Origin: an uncultured Bacteroides sp.
GTDB taxonomy: Bacteria > Bacteroidota > Bacteroidia > Bacteroidales > Bacteroidaceae
Length of the DNA: 40,711 nt
Assembly: GCF_947632445.1 (NCBI RefSeq)
Contig: NZ_CANRPM010000022.1
Location: forward strand, 1-40,711
Reading direction: 5' to 3'
In this document: piece by piece, positions 24,969-33,774 of the stretch
How positions within the stretch are numbered: the stretch's first letter is position 1
Layout: every line of letters starts with the position of its first letter
Notes under the pieces: model-generated
Told to the model about the DNA's origin: nothing
Seen by the model: the letters and a program-made list of their open reading frames with translations, nothing else
The model's database searches: none
Made by a program: the position numbers and the translations under genes

Positions 24969-27900
24969 TTAGAAATTCATTTGCACACCCACGTTGACGG
25001 TACGCTGGATGGGGTAGCTGTTCATTCCGGCGCCGCCCTGTTCGGGATCCCATTCCTTGAAGGGGGAGAAGGTGAGCAGGTTGGCTCCGCTCACATAGGC
25101 ACGGAGGAACTTCCACGAGTAGCCCACTTCGGCGTTCTTCAGCTTCAGGTAGGCGGCGTTGCGCAGCCAATAGCTGGAGGCCACGGTGTTGTTGTCGTTG
25201 GGCAGCTGCGTGAGGCGCGGGTAGCGGGCATAGATGTTCTGGTTGTCCACGCTCCAGTAGTCGTCGGCGATGAACTGCATGACGTTGCGGTTGGTGTAGT
25301 TGCCGAAGGGGTGGAAGCCGCTGATCATCATGGACACGTTGGCCGCTCCCTGGAAGAAGAAGGAGAAGTCCCAATTCTTGTACTTGAAGCTCGGGCCGAA
25401 ACCGTAGATGATTTCCGGCACGGTGGGGTGTCCCATGAAGACACGGTCGTTCGAGTTGATGCGGTTGTCGGTGTTGCCGTCGATGTCGGGGATGTCCAGA
25501 TACTTGATGTCGCCCGCCTCCGTCACGCCGCCGATTACCTGCTGGGGCGAATTTTCGACTTCGTTCTCATCCATGAAAAGGTGGCCTGCATAGACGTAGC
25601 CGCTGATGGCGCTCACGCTTTGGCCGATTCGGCTCAGGTTGGGATAACGGGGGTCGAAACCCTGGGCGTATTCCAAGATCTTGTTGCGGGTGAACGAGAA
25701 GGTGCCCTTGAACTGCATGGAGAAGTCGCGGGTAATCTGCTTGCCGTAGTCGGCCGATATTTCGAGGCCCCAGTTGCGTACACGGCCGTAGTTGCCCCAA
25801 ACCTCCGCGTTGGCCACACCCATGTAGTTGGGGATGGTGTTGTTCTGCTGGAAGATGTCCTCGCGCTCTTCGTGGAAGTAGTCGAGCGAAAGGTTCAGGG
25901 CGTTGAACAGGCCGATATCCAGACCGACGTCCAACTTGTGGCCCACTTCCCACGAGATGTCGTCGTTGCGGAAACGTTGGAAAGCCGGACCGTTGCCGGG
26001 ATTGTAGCTGACACTTCCGTCTCCAGAGTAGAAGCCGCCCTGGCCGTCGAGGTCCACCTGTTCGAGGTAGAGGAAGCGGGTGCCGCTGTCGGCGTTACCC
26101 ACCAGACCGTAGCTTCCGCGTATCTTCAGGTTGTGGACGGTGCGCTTCAGGTTGGCGAACCAGTCTTCCTCACTGATGTTCCAGCCCAAGGCAACCGAAG
26201 GGAAGAAGCCCCAGCGGTGGCCCTCGGCGAAGTTTTCGGAGGCGTTGTAGCCCATGTTGATTTCAGCCAGGTACTTGGCCTTGTAGTCGTAGGCCAGACG
26301 GGCGGCTATGCCCTGGCTGCGCTGGGGCAGGGAGCCGACGAGGTTGTTGTTGCCCACGTTGTTGTTGTCATACTGGTCCTGGTTGTAGAGGGCCATGACG
26401 GAAACGTGGTGCGTGTCGTTGAAGGTGCGGTCGTAGTTCAGGTAGGCCTGGAAGTAGATACTGCGGTCGCCCGAACTGCTGCCGTAGCTGCTCAGGGTGG
26501 AGTTGGCCTCCTGCTCGTTGCCGACGACATTGATGAGATAGCCTTCCTCGCCTTGCTCCATCATGTAGTAGCGGTTGTAGCTGCGCTCCCGGCGGTTCCA
26601 CGTAGAGCTCCAGTTCTTGAAGGAGATGAGGGCATTCAGGCTGAGGCCTTCGGTGATGAAGTCCAGTTTCTGGTTGTACTTCACGTTGGCACGCACGGTG
26701 CTCTCGAAGGTGTCGCGGTATCCTTTGCTCAGCTCGGCCAAGGGGTTGTTTCCGCCGGCCACATTGCCGCCGTTGAAGCCGCCCCACTTCACGTATTCGC
26801 TATGGACGCCGTACCGGCCGACGTTGGAGTCTATCGGGTAGAAGGGTGCGAAGTCTACGGGGTTGTTGGCCATGACGGAACTGAAGAGGTAGTTGATGTT
26901 ACCTGAGGTGGCGGGTCCGTGCTCGTCGCGCAGCTCGACACCGAGGTTCATCGAGACGGTGGCCGTCTTGGTCAGGTGGGCGTTGATGTTGGTCTGCATG
27001 GTGTAGCGCATGATGTTGATGTTGTTCTTGTAAGAGAAGAACTCACTGCTGCGCCCGCGAATCATACCCGTCTCGTGGTTGACGTTGGCGTTGATGAAAT
27101 AGTCGACACGCTCGCTGCCGCCGCGCACGTTGAAGTTGACGCGCTGGTTGAAGCTGATGTCCTTGAAGATTTCGTCATACCAGTCCACATTCGGGTAGAG
27201 GTAGGGGTCGAGGCCGAGGCGCGTGCCCTCTATCTTGTCCCGCGAGTAGAGGCTGCCTCCGGCGCCGTAGTTGGTGGCGGCTTCGTTGTACATCTCCATA
27301 TAGGTGGCGCCGTCGGTGTACTTGGGCAGGCGGTTCGGCATGGCGAAGTAGCCCTCGATGCGGGTGGTGATGGCGGCCCTTTCGAGGCTTTCGCCGCCTT
27401 TGGTCTTGACAATCATGACGCCGTTGGCGCCGCGCGTACCATACATGGCCGTAGCCGTAGCGTCCTTCAGGATGGAGAAGCTCTCGATGACTTCGGGGTC
27501 GAGAGCGTTCAGGTCACCCTGTGAGGCCTCCACGCCGTCGATGATGATGAGCGGGCTGGTGGCGGTGAAAGTGGAAATGCCTCGGATGTAGAAAGTGGAG
27601 CCGTCGTTGCCCGGCTCGCCGCTGCTTTGGTAGGCCGTCACGCCCGTCAGACGTCCGGCAAAAGAGTTGGACAGGTTGGCCGTAGGAATGCGCAGCTCTT
27701 CGCTTTTAATCTGCGTGACGGCACCCACGAGACTTTCCTTCTTCTGGCCCACGCCGAAGGCGGTGACTACGACTTCGCCCAAAGCCTGGGCATCTTCGGA
27801 CATTTCGATGGTCAGCAGGCTGACGTTGCCCAGCTTCACCTCCTTGGTCTTGTAGCCGATGTAGGTGATTTCGAGCACGTCGCCGGGAGAGGCCGTAAAG

Positions 27901-28169
27901 CGGAAGCGGCCCTCAATGTCGGTTATCGTACCTTTGTCGGGGTTGCTCTTCAGACGGATAGAGGCGCCGATGATGACGTCGCTCGTGTTCGCGTCGATGA
28001 CTACACCCTGGTACTCACGCTGTTGGTCGACTCTCATTTCGACCATTGCGGCCGGGTCGGCCGCAGCAGACGCGGCCAGCAGCGTGCTGCCCGGCACCGC
28101 CATCAGGAAGGCGCCCGACAGGAGCAGCGTCCGCCGCGTCAGTCTTGGATAATTGGATGAATACTTCAT
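24969..28169 (-). CDS. SusC-family TonB-dependent outer-membrane transporter
   Basis: 1066-aa TonB-dependent porin of the SusC/RagA family. N-terminal signal region RTLLLSGAFLMAVPG, then a carboxypeptidase-like regulatory domain (about 52-135; QGVVIDANTSDVIIGASI, GRFRFTASPGDVLEITYIGY). The TonB-box/plug region begins near GEVVVTAFGVGQKKES (about 130-260; FYIRGISTF, PLIIIDGVEASQGDLNALDP, ATAMYGTRGANGVMIV). The 22-strand barrel ends in NVGVQMNF with the terminal aromatic. It is first gene of a three-gene operon with susD and a discoidin lipoprotein. No ECF sigma/anti-sigma, hybrid two-component or SusR-like regulator is adjacent, so regulation is not evident. It lies between two related tandem-repeat arrays. 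Confidence 0.95.
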   Translation of the reverse strand: MKYSSNYPRLTRRTLLLSGAFLMAVPGSTLLAASAAADPAAMVEMRVDQQREYQGVVIDANTSDVIIGASIRLKSNPDKGTITDIEGRFRFTASPGDVLEITYIGYKTKEVKLGNVSLLTIEMSEDAQALGEVVVTAFGVGQKKESLVGAVTQIKSEELRIPTANLSNSFAGRLTGVTAYQSSGEPGNDGSTFYIRGISTFTATSPLIIIDGVEASQGDLNALDPEVIESFSILKDATATAMYGTRGANGVMIVKTKGGESLERAAITTRIEGYFAMPNRLPKYTDGATYMEMYNEAATNYGAGGSLYSRDKIEGTRLGLDPYLYPNVDWYDEIFKDISFNQRVNFNVRGGSERVDYFINANVNHETGMIRGRSSEFFSYKNNINIMRYTMQTNINAHLTKTATVSMNLGVELRDEHGPATSGNINYLFSSVMANNPVDFAPFYPIDSNVGRYGVHSEYVKWGGFNGGNVAGGNNPLAELSKGYRDTFESTVRANVKYNQKLDFITEGLSLNALISFKNWSSTWNRRERSYNRYYMMEQGEEGYLINVVGNEQEANSTLSSYGSSSGDRSIYFQAYLNYDRTFNDTHHVSVMALYNQDQYDNNNVGNNNLVGSLPQRSQGIAARLAYDYKAKYLAEINMGYNASENFAEGHRWGFFPSVALGWNISEEDWFANLKRTVHNLKIRGSYGLVGNADSGTRFLYLEQVDLDGQGGFYSGDGSVSYNPGNGPAFQRFRNDDISWEVGHKLDVGLDIGLFNALNLSLDYFHEEREDIFQQNNTIPNYMGVANAEVWGNYGRVRNWGLEISADYGKQITRDFSMQFKGTFSFTRNKILEYAQGFDPRYPNLSRIGQSVSAISGYVYAGHLFMDENEVENSPQQVIGGVTEAGDIKYLDIPDIDGNTDNRINSNDRVFMGHPTVPEIIYGFGPSFKYKNWDFSFFFQGAANVSMMISGFHPFGNYTNRNVMQFIADDYWSVDNQNIYARYPRLTQLPNDNNTVASSYWLRNAAYLKLKNAEVGYSWKFLRAYVSGANLLTFSPFKEWDPEQGGAGMNSYPIQRTVNVGVQMNF

Positions 28170-28270
28170 AAAAATTAATTAAGAGTGATTTTTTGGTTAA
28201 TAAATAATCTCTGATACCTATATGATAAAGATGTACTGCATGTATGGGGCATCCGGCCCCTCCGGCAGAC

Positions 28271-28507
28271 TAACGTTTTAGCCTAAGCCTGGCTAAAGTT
28301 TTAGCCTAAGCCTGGCTAAGGTTTTAGCCTAAGCCTAGCTAAGGTTTTAGCCTAATACTTGGCTAAAGTTTTAGCTGAATACTTGGCTAAAGTTTTAGCC
28401 GAATACTTGGCTAAAGTTTTAGCTGAATGCTTGGCTAAAGTTTTAGCTGAGTGCTTGGCTAAACCTTTAGTCTGAAGCCGGATGCGGCAAGGGTTACAGC
28501 GGACTTC
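28271..28507. repeat. Tandem-repeat array 3 with conserved flank
   Basis: A partial unit (from 28271), three 23-bp units (28285-28353), four 24-bp units (28354-28449) and one 25-bp unit (28450-28474), then the conserved flank 28478-28507 (starting CCGGATGCGGCAAGGG). The later units start AATACTTGGC or AATGCTTGGC, like array 2. The 16-nt core GGCTAAAGTTTTAGCC folds as a 6-bp stem with an AGTT-type loop. Relative to array 2, inner stem pairs C-G, G-U, G-C become T-A, A-T, A-T. The flank overlaps the last codons and stop of the HU-like gene. The array fills most of the 324-bp gap upstream of susC; no clear TAnnTTTG susC promoter was found in the rest. Confidence 0.9.
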
Positions 28508-29276
28508 CGCCTTCGCTGTCGTCATCGCCGTCGTCACCGCCGGCCGAAGGAGGAACGGTGCCGATGTAGAGGTTCTGCGAAGTGGAGCGGGGCGTCTTCA
28601 GAAACTCTGCGGCGCTGCCTTTGAATTGCGTGGTGACGGTCAGCAGATATTCGCCGTCGGACAGTCCGGCGGGGATGGTGAAGATGAGCCGCGAAGCCTC
28701 GTTCAGGAGCACCTTGGAGCTTTCGATGGCGGTCTCCGTGCCGTCTGCGGCCTTCAGCTTGATGCCCACCGAAGGGTCCGTGCCCGCCAGCTTGATGTTG
28801 CGTCCGTAGAGCGTGTAGCCGCCTCCGGCCGTCGCGCTGAAGTCTGTGGCGCGGGTTTCGGCATCCAGACCGCTGCCGATGTAGAAGTTCGCGGGCCGCT
28901 GCCCCAAGATTTGGACGGTGGTGTCGGCGATGGCTTCGCGCAGGACTTTCCCCTGCGTGAAGGAGACATAGATGCTGTCCGTTGCAGCGTCCCAGGCGCC
29001 GTTCTTCGCCACGCCCCGGAACTGGGCCACGCCGCGAAACAGTCCCGTGTTGACGCTTTCGCCGTTCATCAGCGCCTCGGCCACCACTTCCTCCATGAGG
29101 TCGAAGGCCAGCGCCATCGTCTCGCGGCGGACGCCGGGGTTCTTGCCCGCCATACGGTCCAGGATGACGGTCTTGTCGATGCTGCGGGCCGTCTCCAACT
29201 GGAAAATCTTGTCTGTCAGATTGTCGGCTGTCACGTAATTGTCGACCAGCCAGGCTTTCAGAATGTTTTTTGCCAT
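28494..29276 (-). CDS. HU-like DNA-binding/DUF4469 protein
   Basis: 260-aa protein with no signal peptide. The N-terminal HU-like fold (about 1-120; KAWLVDNYVTADNLTDK, RETMALAFDLMEEVVAEALMNGESVNTG) resembles the Bacteroidetes HU-DNA-binding group. A C-terminal Ig-like DUF4469 domain (about 130-240; LTVTTQFKGSAAEFLKTPRS) follows, then an acidic Asp/Glu/Gly tail. The last residues SPL and the stop come from the flank of repeat array 3. The start MAKNILKAW follows a promoter; a longer frame upstream crosses that promoter and the mutB terminator and is rejected. DNA binding is inferred from fold only. It lies immediately upstream of the SusCD operon, but the array separates them. Confidence 0.82.
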   Translation of the reverse strand: MAKNILKAWLVDNYVTADNLTDKIFQLETARSIDKTVILDRMAGKNPGVRRETMALAFDLMEEVVAEALMNGESVNTGLFRGVAQFRGVAKNGAWDAATDSIYVSFTQGKVLREAIADTTVQILGQRPANFYIGSGLDAETRATDFSATAGGGYTLYGRNIKLAGTDPSVGIKLKAADGTETAIESSKVLLNEASRLIFTIPAGLSDGEYLLTVTTQFKGSAAEFLKTPRSTSQNLYIGTVPPSAGGDDGDDDSEGGSPL

Positions 29277-29357
29277 ACGATTTTCTATTTTAAGTGTAAC
29301 ATAAGGTTTATTCCTTCCACCGGGCGGCAAATGTCTTTTCCTCTCGTGGAATTGGCG

Positions 29358-29389
29358 GCAAATATAATTATATAAATTAAAACAACAAC
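29358..29389 (-). promoter_or_regulatory. Promoter of the HU-like gene
   Basis: Minus strand GTTG (29389-29386, one mismatch), 19-bp spacer, TATATTTGC (29366-29358). The leader before the ATG is about 75 bp. Confidence 0.65.
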
Positions 29390-29439
29390 TTTTAAATGGA
29401 AATAATTTGCTTGCAATTTTGTTAAAAGATGTTGCCTGT

Positions 29440-29478
29440 AAAAAAAAGAGAGGGCGCGTCGGAGTGACGCGCCCTCTC
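29440..29478 (-). terminator. Terminator of mutAB
   Basis: GAGAGGGCGCGTC and GACGCGCCCTCTC form a perfect 13-bp stem with a 5-nt loop, followed on the minus strand by a run of seven or more T. It lies 33 bp after mutB. Confidence 0.92.
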
Positions 29479-29511
29479 GCATTGAGAAACAAAAAACAAT
29501 TACAAGCCGGA

Positions 29512-31659
29512 TTATTCTTCATCCAGCAGAATTTCCAGTATCTGACAGGCTGCCTTGGCTACCGAAGTGCCCGGCCCGAAGATGGCAGCCACACCGGCCT
29601 TGTACAGGAAATCATAGTCTTGTGCGGGGATGACACCACCGGCACTCACTACAATATCTTCGCGGCCCAGCTTCTTCAATTCGGCAATGATTTGCGGAAT
29701 CAAAGTCTTGTGGCCGGCAGCCAGTGAAGACACGCCCACTACATGCACGTCGTTCTCGACAGCCTCACGGGCAGCCTCGGCCGGAGTTTGGAACAACGGC
29801 CCCATATCTACATCGAAACCGCAATCGGCATAACCGGTTGCAACAACTTTCGCACCACGGTCGTGCCCGTCCTGACCCATCTTGGCAATCATGATACGGG
29901 GCTGACGGCCTTCCTTTTTGGCAAACTTCTCGCACAGTTCACATGCCCTGGCGAAGTCTGCATCGTTCTTACTTTCTGATGAATACACGCCTGAAATAGT
30001 TCTGATTACAGCTTTATAACGTCCTACAATCTTCTCGCAAGCATACGAGATTTCTCCCAAAGTCGCGCGAACGCGAGCAGCCTCGACGGCCAACTCCAGC
30101 AGGTTGCCCTTGCCCGTCTTCACACATTCGGTGATGGCATCCAACGCCTTGTCCACTTCTGCCTGGTTACGTCCTTCCTTCAGACGCTTCAGGTTCTCCA
30201 GCTGTTCCTGACGGACAGCCGTATTATCAATTTCGAGAATATCAATCGGAGCTTCCTTCTCAAGGCGATACTTGTTCACACCGACAATGGTCTGCGCACC
30301 GCTATCAATACGGGCCTGCGTGCGTGCGGCGGCCTCTTCGATACGCATCTTAGGAATACCGGTTTCGATAGCTTTGGCCATACCGCCCAGCTTTTCAATT
30401 TCCTGGATGTGCTCCCACGCTCTGTGTGCTATTTCGTTGGTCAGCGACTCCACATAGTAGGAACCGCCCCATGGGTCAACGTTCTTACAGATATTGGTTT
30501 CTTCCTGAATATAGATTTGCGTATTACGGGCGATGCGGGCAGAGAAGTCGGTCGGCAAGGCGATGGCTTCGTCGAGAGCGTTGGTGTGCAGAGACTGCGT
30601 ATGGCCCAATGCGGCTGCCATAGCCTCGATACAGGTACGGCCCACGTTGTTGAACGGATCCTGCTCGGTCAATGACCAGCCGGAAGTCTGAGAGTGAGTA
30701 CGCAACGCCAGCGACTTCGGGTTCTTCGGGTTGAACTGTTTCACAATCTTGGCCCACAACATACGTGCGGCACGCATCTTGGCAATTTCCATGAAGTGGT
30801 TGGTACCGATAGCCCAGAAGAAAGACAGACGAGGCGCAAAGGCATCAATGTCAAGTCCGGCGCCCACACCGGCACGGAGGTATTCCAGACCGTCGGCCAG
30901 GGTGTAAGCCAACTCGATATCTGCCGTCGCACCGGCTTCCTGCATGTGGTAACCGGAGATGGAGATAGAGTTGAACTTAGGCATCTTCTGTGACGTATAT
31001 TCAAAGATATCGGAAATGATCTTCATGGAGAATGCGGGCGGATAGATATAGGTGTTGCGCACCATAAACTCTTTCAGAATATCGTTCTGGATGGTACCGG
31101 CCATTTCTTCGAGCTTAGCTCCCTGCTCCAGACCCGCATTGATATAGAACGCCATAACGGGCAACACGGCACCGTTCATCGTCATGGATACGGACATCTT
31201 GTTCAAAGGAATACCGTCGAACAACACCTTCATGTTCTCCAGCGAGCAGATGGATACACCGGCCTTACCTACGTCACCCACTACACGCTCATTATCGGGG
31301 TCGTAACCACGGTGCGTAGCCAAGTCGAACGCTACAGACAGACCTTTCTGACCGGAAGCCAGATTGCGGCGGTAGAATGCATTCGATTCTTCGGCCGTAG
31401 AAAAGCCCGCATACTGACGGATAGTCCAGGGACGCAGGGTGTACATCACGGAATACGGGCCACGCAGATAAGGAGAAATGCCGGCTGCAAAGTCCAGATG
31501 TTCCATTCCTTCGAGGTCTTCTTTCGTATAAACAGGCTTCACATTGATGTGTTCCGGCGTCTTCCAATCAGCCTCAATGCCGTTAGCCTTCTGCCATTCA
31601 GCACCGTTGACGGGCTTGAAGTTGGCATATATATCCAGGTTCTTAAAATCTTTTCTCAT
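29512..31659 (-). CDS. mutB: Methylmalonyl-CoA mutase large (catalytic) subunit
   Basis: Adenosylcobalamin-dependent isomerisation of succinyl-CoA and methylmalonyl-CoA; in Bacteroides this serves propionate formation from succinate. The N-terminal TIM barrel (about 1-550) contains [35 protein letters not shown] and [16 protein letters not shown]. The C-terminal B12-binding domain (about 580-715) has the DxHxxG motif in [10 protein letters not shown], then [14 protein letters not shown]. Length 715 aa is normal. It starts 1 bp after the mutA stop, so the two subunits are translationally linked. No cobalamin riboswitch was seen upstream of the operon. Confidence 0.97.
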   Translation of the reverse strand: MRKDFKNLDIYANFKPVNGAEWQKANGIEADWKTPEHINVKPVYTKEDLEGMEHLDFAAGISPYLRGPYSVMYTLRPWTIRQYAGFSTAEESNAFYRRNLASGQKGLSVAFDLATHRGYDPDNERVVGDVGKAGVSICSLENMKVLFDGIPLNKMSVSMTMNGAVLPVMAFYINAGLEQGAKLEEMAGTIQNDILKEFMVRNTYIYPPAFSMKIISDIFEYTSQKMPKFNSISISGYHMQEAGATADIELAYTLADGLEYLRAGVGAGLDIDAFAPRLSFFWAIGTNHFMEIAKMRAARMLWAKIVKQFNPKNPKSLALRTHSQTSGWSLTEQDPFNNVGRTCIEAMAAALGHTQSLHTNALDEAIALPTDFSARIARNTQIYIQEETNICKNVDPWGGSYYVESLTNEIAHRAWEHIQEIEKLGGMAKAIETGIPKMRIEEAAARTQARIDSGAQTIVGVNKYRLEKEAPIDILEIDNTAVRQEQLENLKRLKEGRNQAEVDKALDAITECVKTGKGNLLELAVEAARVRATLGEISYACEKIVGRYKAVIRTISGVYSSESKNDADFARACELCEKFAKKEGRQPRIMIAKMGQDGHDRGAKVVATGYADCGFDVDMGPLFQTPAEAAREAVENDVHVVGVSSLAAGHKTLIPQIIAELKKLGREDIVVSAGGVIPAQDYDFLYKAGVAAIFGPGTSVAKAACQILEILLDEE

Positions 31660-31660
31660 C

Positions 31661-33532
31661 TTACTTCAAAAGTTTAGCGTTGTATTCTTTCAGGGTTTCC
31701 AGCACGTTGACACGGACATGGATGAAATTCTCAATACCGGCAGCCTTCAGTTCGTCCATACAGGCAGGAGCCCCGGCAACGATGAACATGGCACGGCCAT
31801 TCAAAGCCTTGAATGCGGGAACTGCATATTCGGCATATTCGTCATCACTCGAACAGAGCACTACGATATCGGCTTTCGCAGCTACGGCAGCTTCAACACC
31901 TTCTTCTATGGTAGAGAAGCCCAAGTTGTCCACCACTTCATATCCGGCACAAGCCAGGAAGTTGCAGGAGAACTGTGCACGTGCCTGACGCATGGCCAGA
32001 TTACCGATAGTCAGCATAAAGGCTTTCGGGCGCTTCCCGGAAGTCTCAGTTTGCAGACGCAAAGCTTCGAATTCGCTGGCAGCACGATCGAAGTTCAAAG
32101 AAGGAACATCCTTCTCGCATGTATCATGGTGACCGCCACCGCAACAGCAGACAGCTTCCAACGGACGTTTGTCGCCGGCCAGTTCGGTGAAGTTAGGATA
32201 TTGGTTGGTACCCAACAGAATTTCTTTACGCTTGGCCACAGCCTCGTGACGTGCCTTGTTACTGGCATTCACTGCTTCCTGCACCTTGCCAGCCTTCACT
32301 GCCGTATAGAAACCACCTTCATCTTCAACAGCCAAAAATAATTCCCAGGCCTGCTTGGCAATGGATACCGTCAGATTCTCAATGTAATAGGAGCCTGCAG
32401 CAGGATCGATCACCTTATCGAAATGAGATTCTTCCTTCAGCAGCAGCTGCTGGTTGCGTGCCAGACGTTCGGAGAAATCATTCGGAGTTTCGTAAGCCTT
32501 GTCAAATGGGATCACCGTCATGGAATCAACACCCGCAATGGCACCACTCATAGCTTCGGTCTGTGTACGGAGCAGGTTCACATACGAGTCAAAAACAGTC
32601 AGGTTGAAAGAAGAAGTTTCAGCATGTATATTCATTTTGGCAGCACACTTGCAATCACCTTCCGCCAAATACGAATTCACAATATCGGACCATAACATAC
32701 GGCCGGCACGGAACTTGGCAATTTCCAGAAAGTAATTGGAACTGATACCGAAATTGAACTTGATTTTCTTGGCAACCGTTGCTGCCGGAATGCCAGCTTC
32801 GGTCAGCTGATTCATATATTCGTTACCCCAAGCCAACGCATATCCCAACTCTTGATAGATATAGGCACCTGCATTATTCAGAGTAAGTGCATTCACATTG
32901 ATGACACGATATTCGGGCAAAGCAGCCGTAGTGGCAATCAGCGCCTTTGCCGTATCTAACAGGCTACCTTTCTCTTTTCCCTTGGCCAGCATCTTGTCCA
33001 GATAGTCAAAGTTGATGGAGCCGTGCAGTTTGTTCAGGTCATATCCTTTCTTCTGGAAATATTCCACCAACAGATTGGCCAATTCTACAACATGTCCCTG
33101 ACAAGTGGAAAAATTCAATTCGACACATTCCGCACAAATGCCTTCGAGCAATGTTTCCAGATAAACGGCACTCAGTTCCTTGGCCTTTACATGGAACGAC
33201 AAAGAATCAATTCCTTTGTTCAGAATATCCAAAGCTTTGGCATTGGCTTCCTTCACATCGTCCACTCTGATTTCCTGACGTACCAACCATTCATTATTGT
33301 CTTTCTTATTACCTCTCAAATAAGGAAATTCACCGGGAAGTGCATCAGTTGTCTTCAGTCCTTCAAGGTCTTCCTTGCGGTAGAAAGGTTTCACTTTGAA
33401 TCCTTCGTTTGTCTTCCAAACGAGTTTCTTCTCAAAATCAGCCCCTTTCAGGTCTGCTGTTACTTTCTCCATCCACTGCTCAGTGGTAACGGGAGAAAAG
33501 TCCGAGAAGAGTTTTTCTTTACTGTCTGCCAT
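31661..33532 (-). CDS. mutA: Methylmalonyl-CoA mutase small subunit
   Basis: 623-aa partner subunit of the heterodimeric mutase. The barrel-like part (about 20-440) parallels MutB ([38 protein letters not shown]). The C-terminal B12-type fold (about 490-623) lacks the cobalamin-ligating DxHxxG motif: at that place it reads [14 protein letters not shown], as expected for the non-catalytic subunit. The linker near residue 460 holds an unusual Cys/His cluster, [11 protein letters not shown]. First gene of mutAB, with a promoter about 60 bp upstream. Confidence 0.95.
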   Translation of the reverse strand: MADSKEKLFSDFSPVTTEQWMEKVTADLKGADFEKKLVWKTNEGFKVKPFYRKEDLEGLKTTDALPGEFPYLRGNKKDNNEWLVRQEIRVDDVKEANAKALDILNKGIDSLSFHVKAKELSAVYLETLLEGICAECVELNFSTCQGHVVELANLLVEYFQKKGYDLNKLHGSINFDYLDKMLAKGKEKGSLLDTAKALIATTAALPEYRVINVNALTLNNAGAYIYQELGYALAWGNEYMNQLTEAGIPAATVAKKIKFNFGISSNYFLEIAKFRAGRMLWSDIVNSYLAEGDCKCAAKMNIHAETSSFNLTVFDSYVNLLRTQTEAMSGAIAGVDSMTVIPFDKAYETPNDFSERLARNQQLLLKEESHFDKVIDPAAGSYYIENLTVSIAKQAWELFLAVEDEGGFYTAVKAGKVQEAVNASNKARHEAVAKRKEILLGTNQYPNFTELAGDKRPLEAVCCCGGGHHDTCEKDVPSLNFDRAASEFEALRLQTETSGKRPKAFMLTIGNLAMRQARAQFSCNFLACAGYEVVDNLGFSTIEEGVEAAVAAKADIVVLCSSDDEYAEYAVPAFKALNGRAMFIVAGAPACMDELKAAGIENFIHVRVNVLETLKEYNAKLLK

Positions 33533-33591
33533 AGTTTATAAATTTTTAAATAGATAAATACTATTTCTTCATTTTGTCGTCCAATAGACCT

Positions 33592-33622
33592 GCAAATATA
33601 CTCAAATCAAATTAAAGACAAT
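33592..33622 (-). promoter_or_regulatory. Promoter of mutAB
   Basis: Minus strand ATTG (33622-33619, one mismatch), 18-bp spacer, TATATTTGC (33600-33592), about 60 bp before mutA. Confidence 0.6.
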
Positions 33623-33700
33623 TCTTTTTAGTGAAATTTCATACGCATCACTAAACAAGTGCCAAGTTGACATTGCAAAATCTAAAAACTAAGAAAAAGC

Positions 33701-33733
33701 TTTGGCTACAATCGCTGAATTAGCTAACTTTGC
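33701..33733 (+). promoter_or_regulatory. Promoter of the AspT/YidE-type transporter
   Basis: TTTG (33701-33704), 20-bp spacer, TAACTTTGC (33725-33733), about 42 bp before the ATG. Confidence 0.8.
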
Positions 33734-33774
33734 AAAATTGTTTTTCAAGTAAATAAAGATGTGTTAAAAATATT

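Noticed and set aside
24885..26906. 673-codon plus-strand open frame opposite susC
   Set aside because: Antisense shadow in a GC-rich coding region; the composition is Val/Gly/His-rich low complexity with no domain, while the minus strand encodes a full SusC barrel.
28080..28169. Tat (twin-arginine) signal on SusC, from the TRRTLLL segment
   Set aside because: The consensus is weak, and SusC-family proteins are exported by Sec; the RR is more likely an ordinary basic n-region.
29277..29522. N-terminal extension of the HU-like protein (82 residues)
   Set aside because: It crosses the mutB terminator and the gene's own promoter; similarity starts at MAKNILKAW.
33533..33774. Cobalamin riboswitch upstream of mutAB
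   Set aside because: The predicted leader is only about 50 nt and no B12-box-like sequence was seen.
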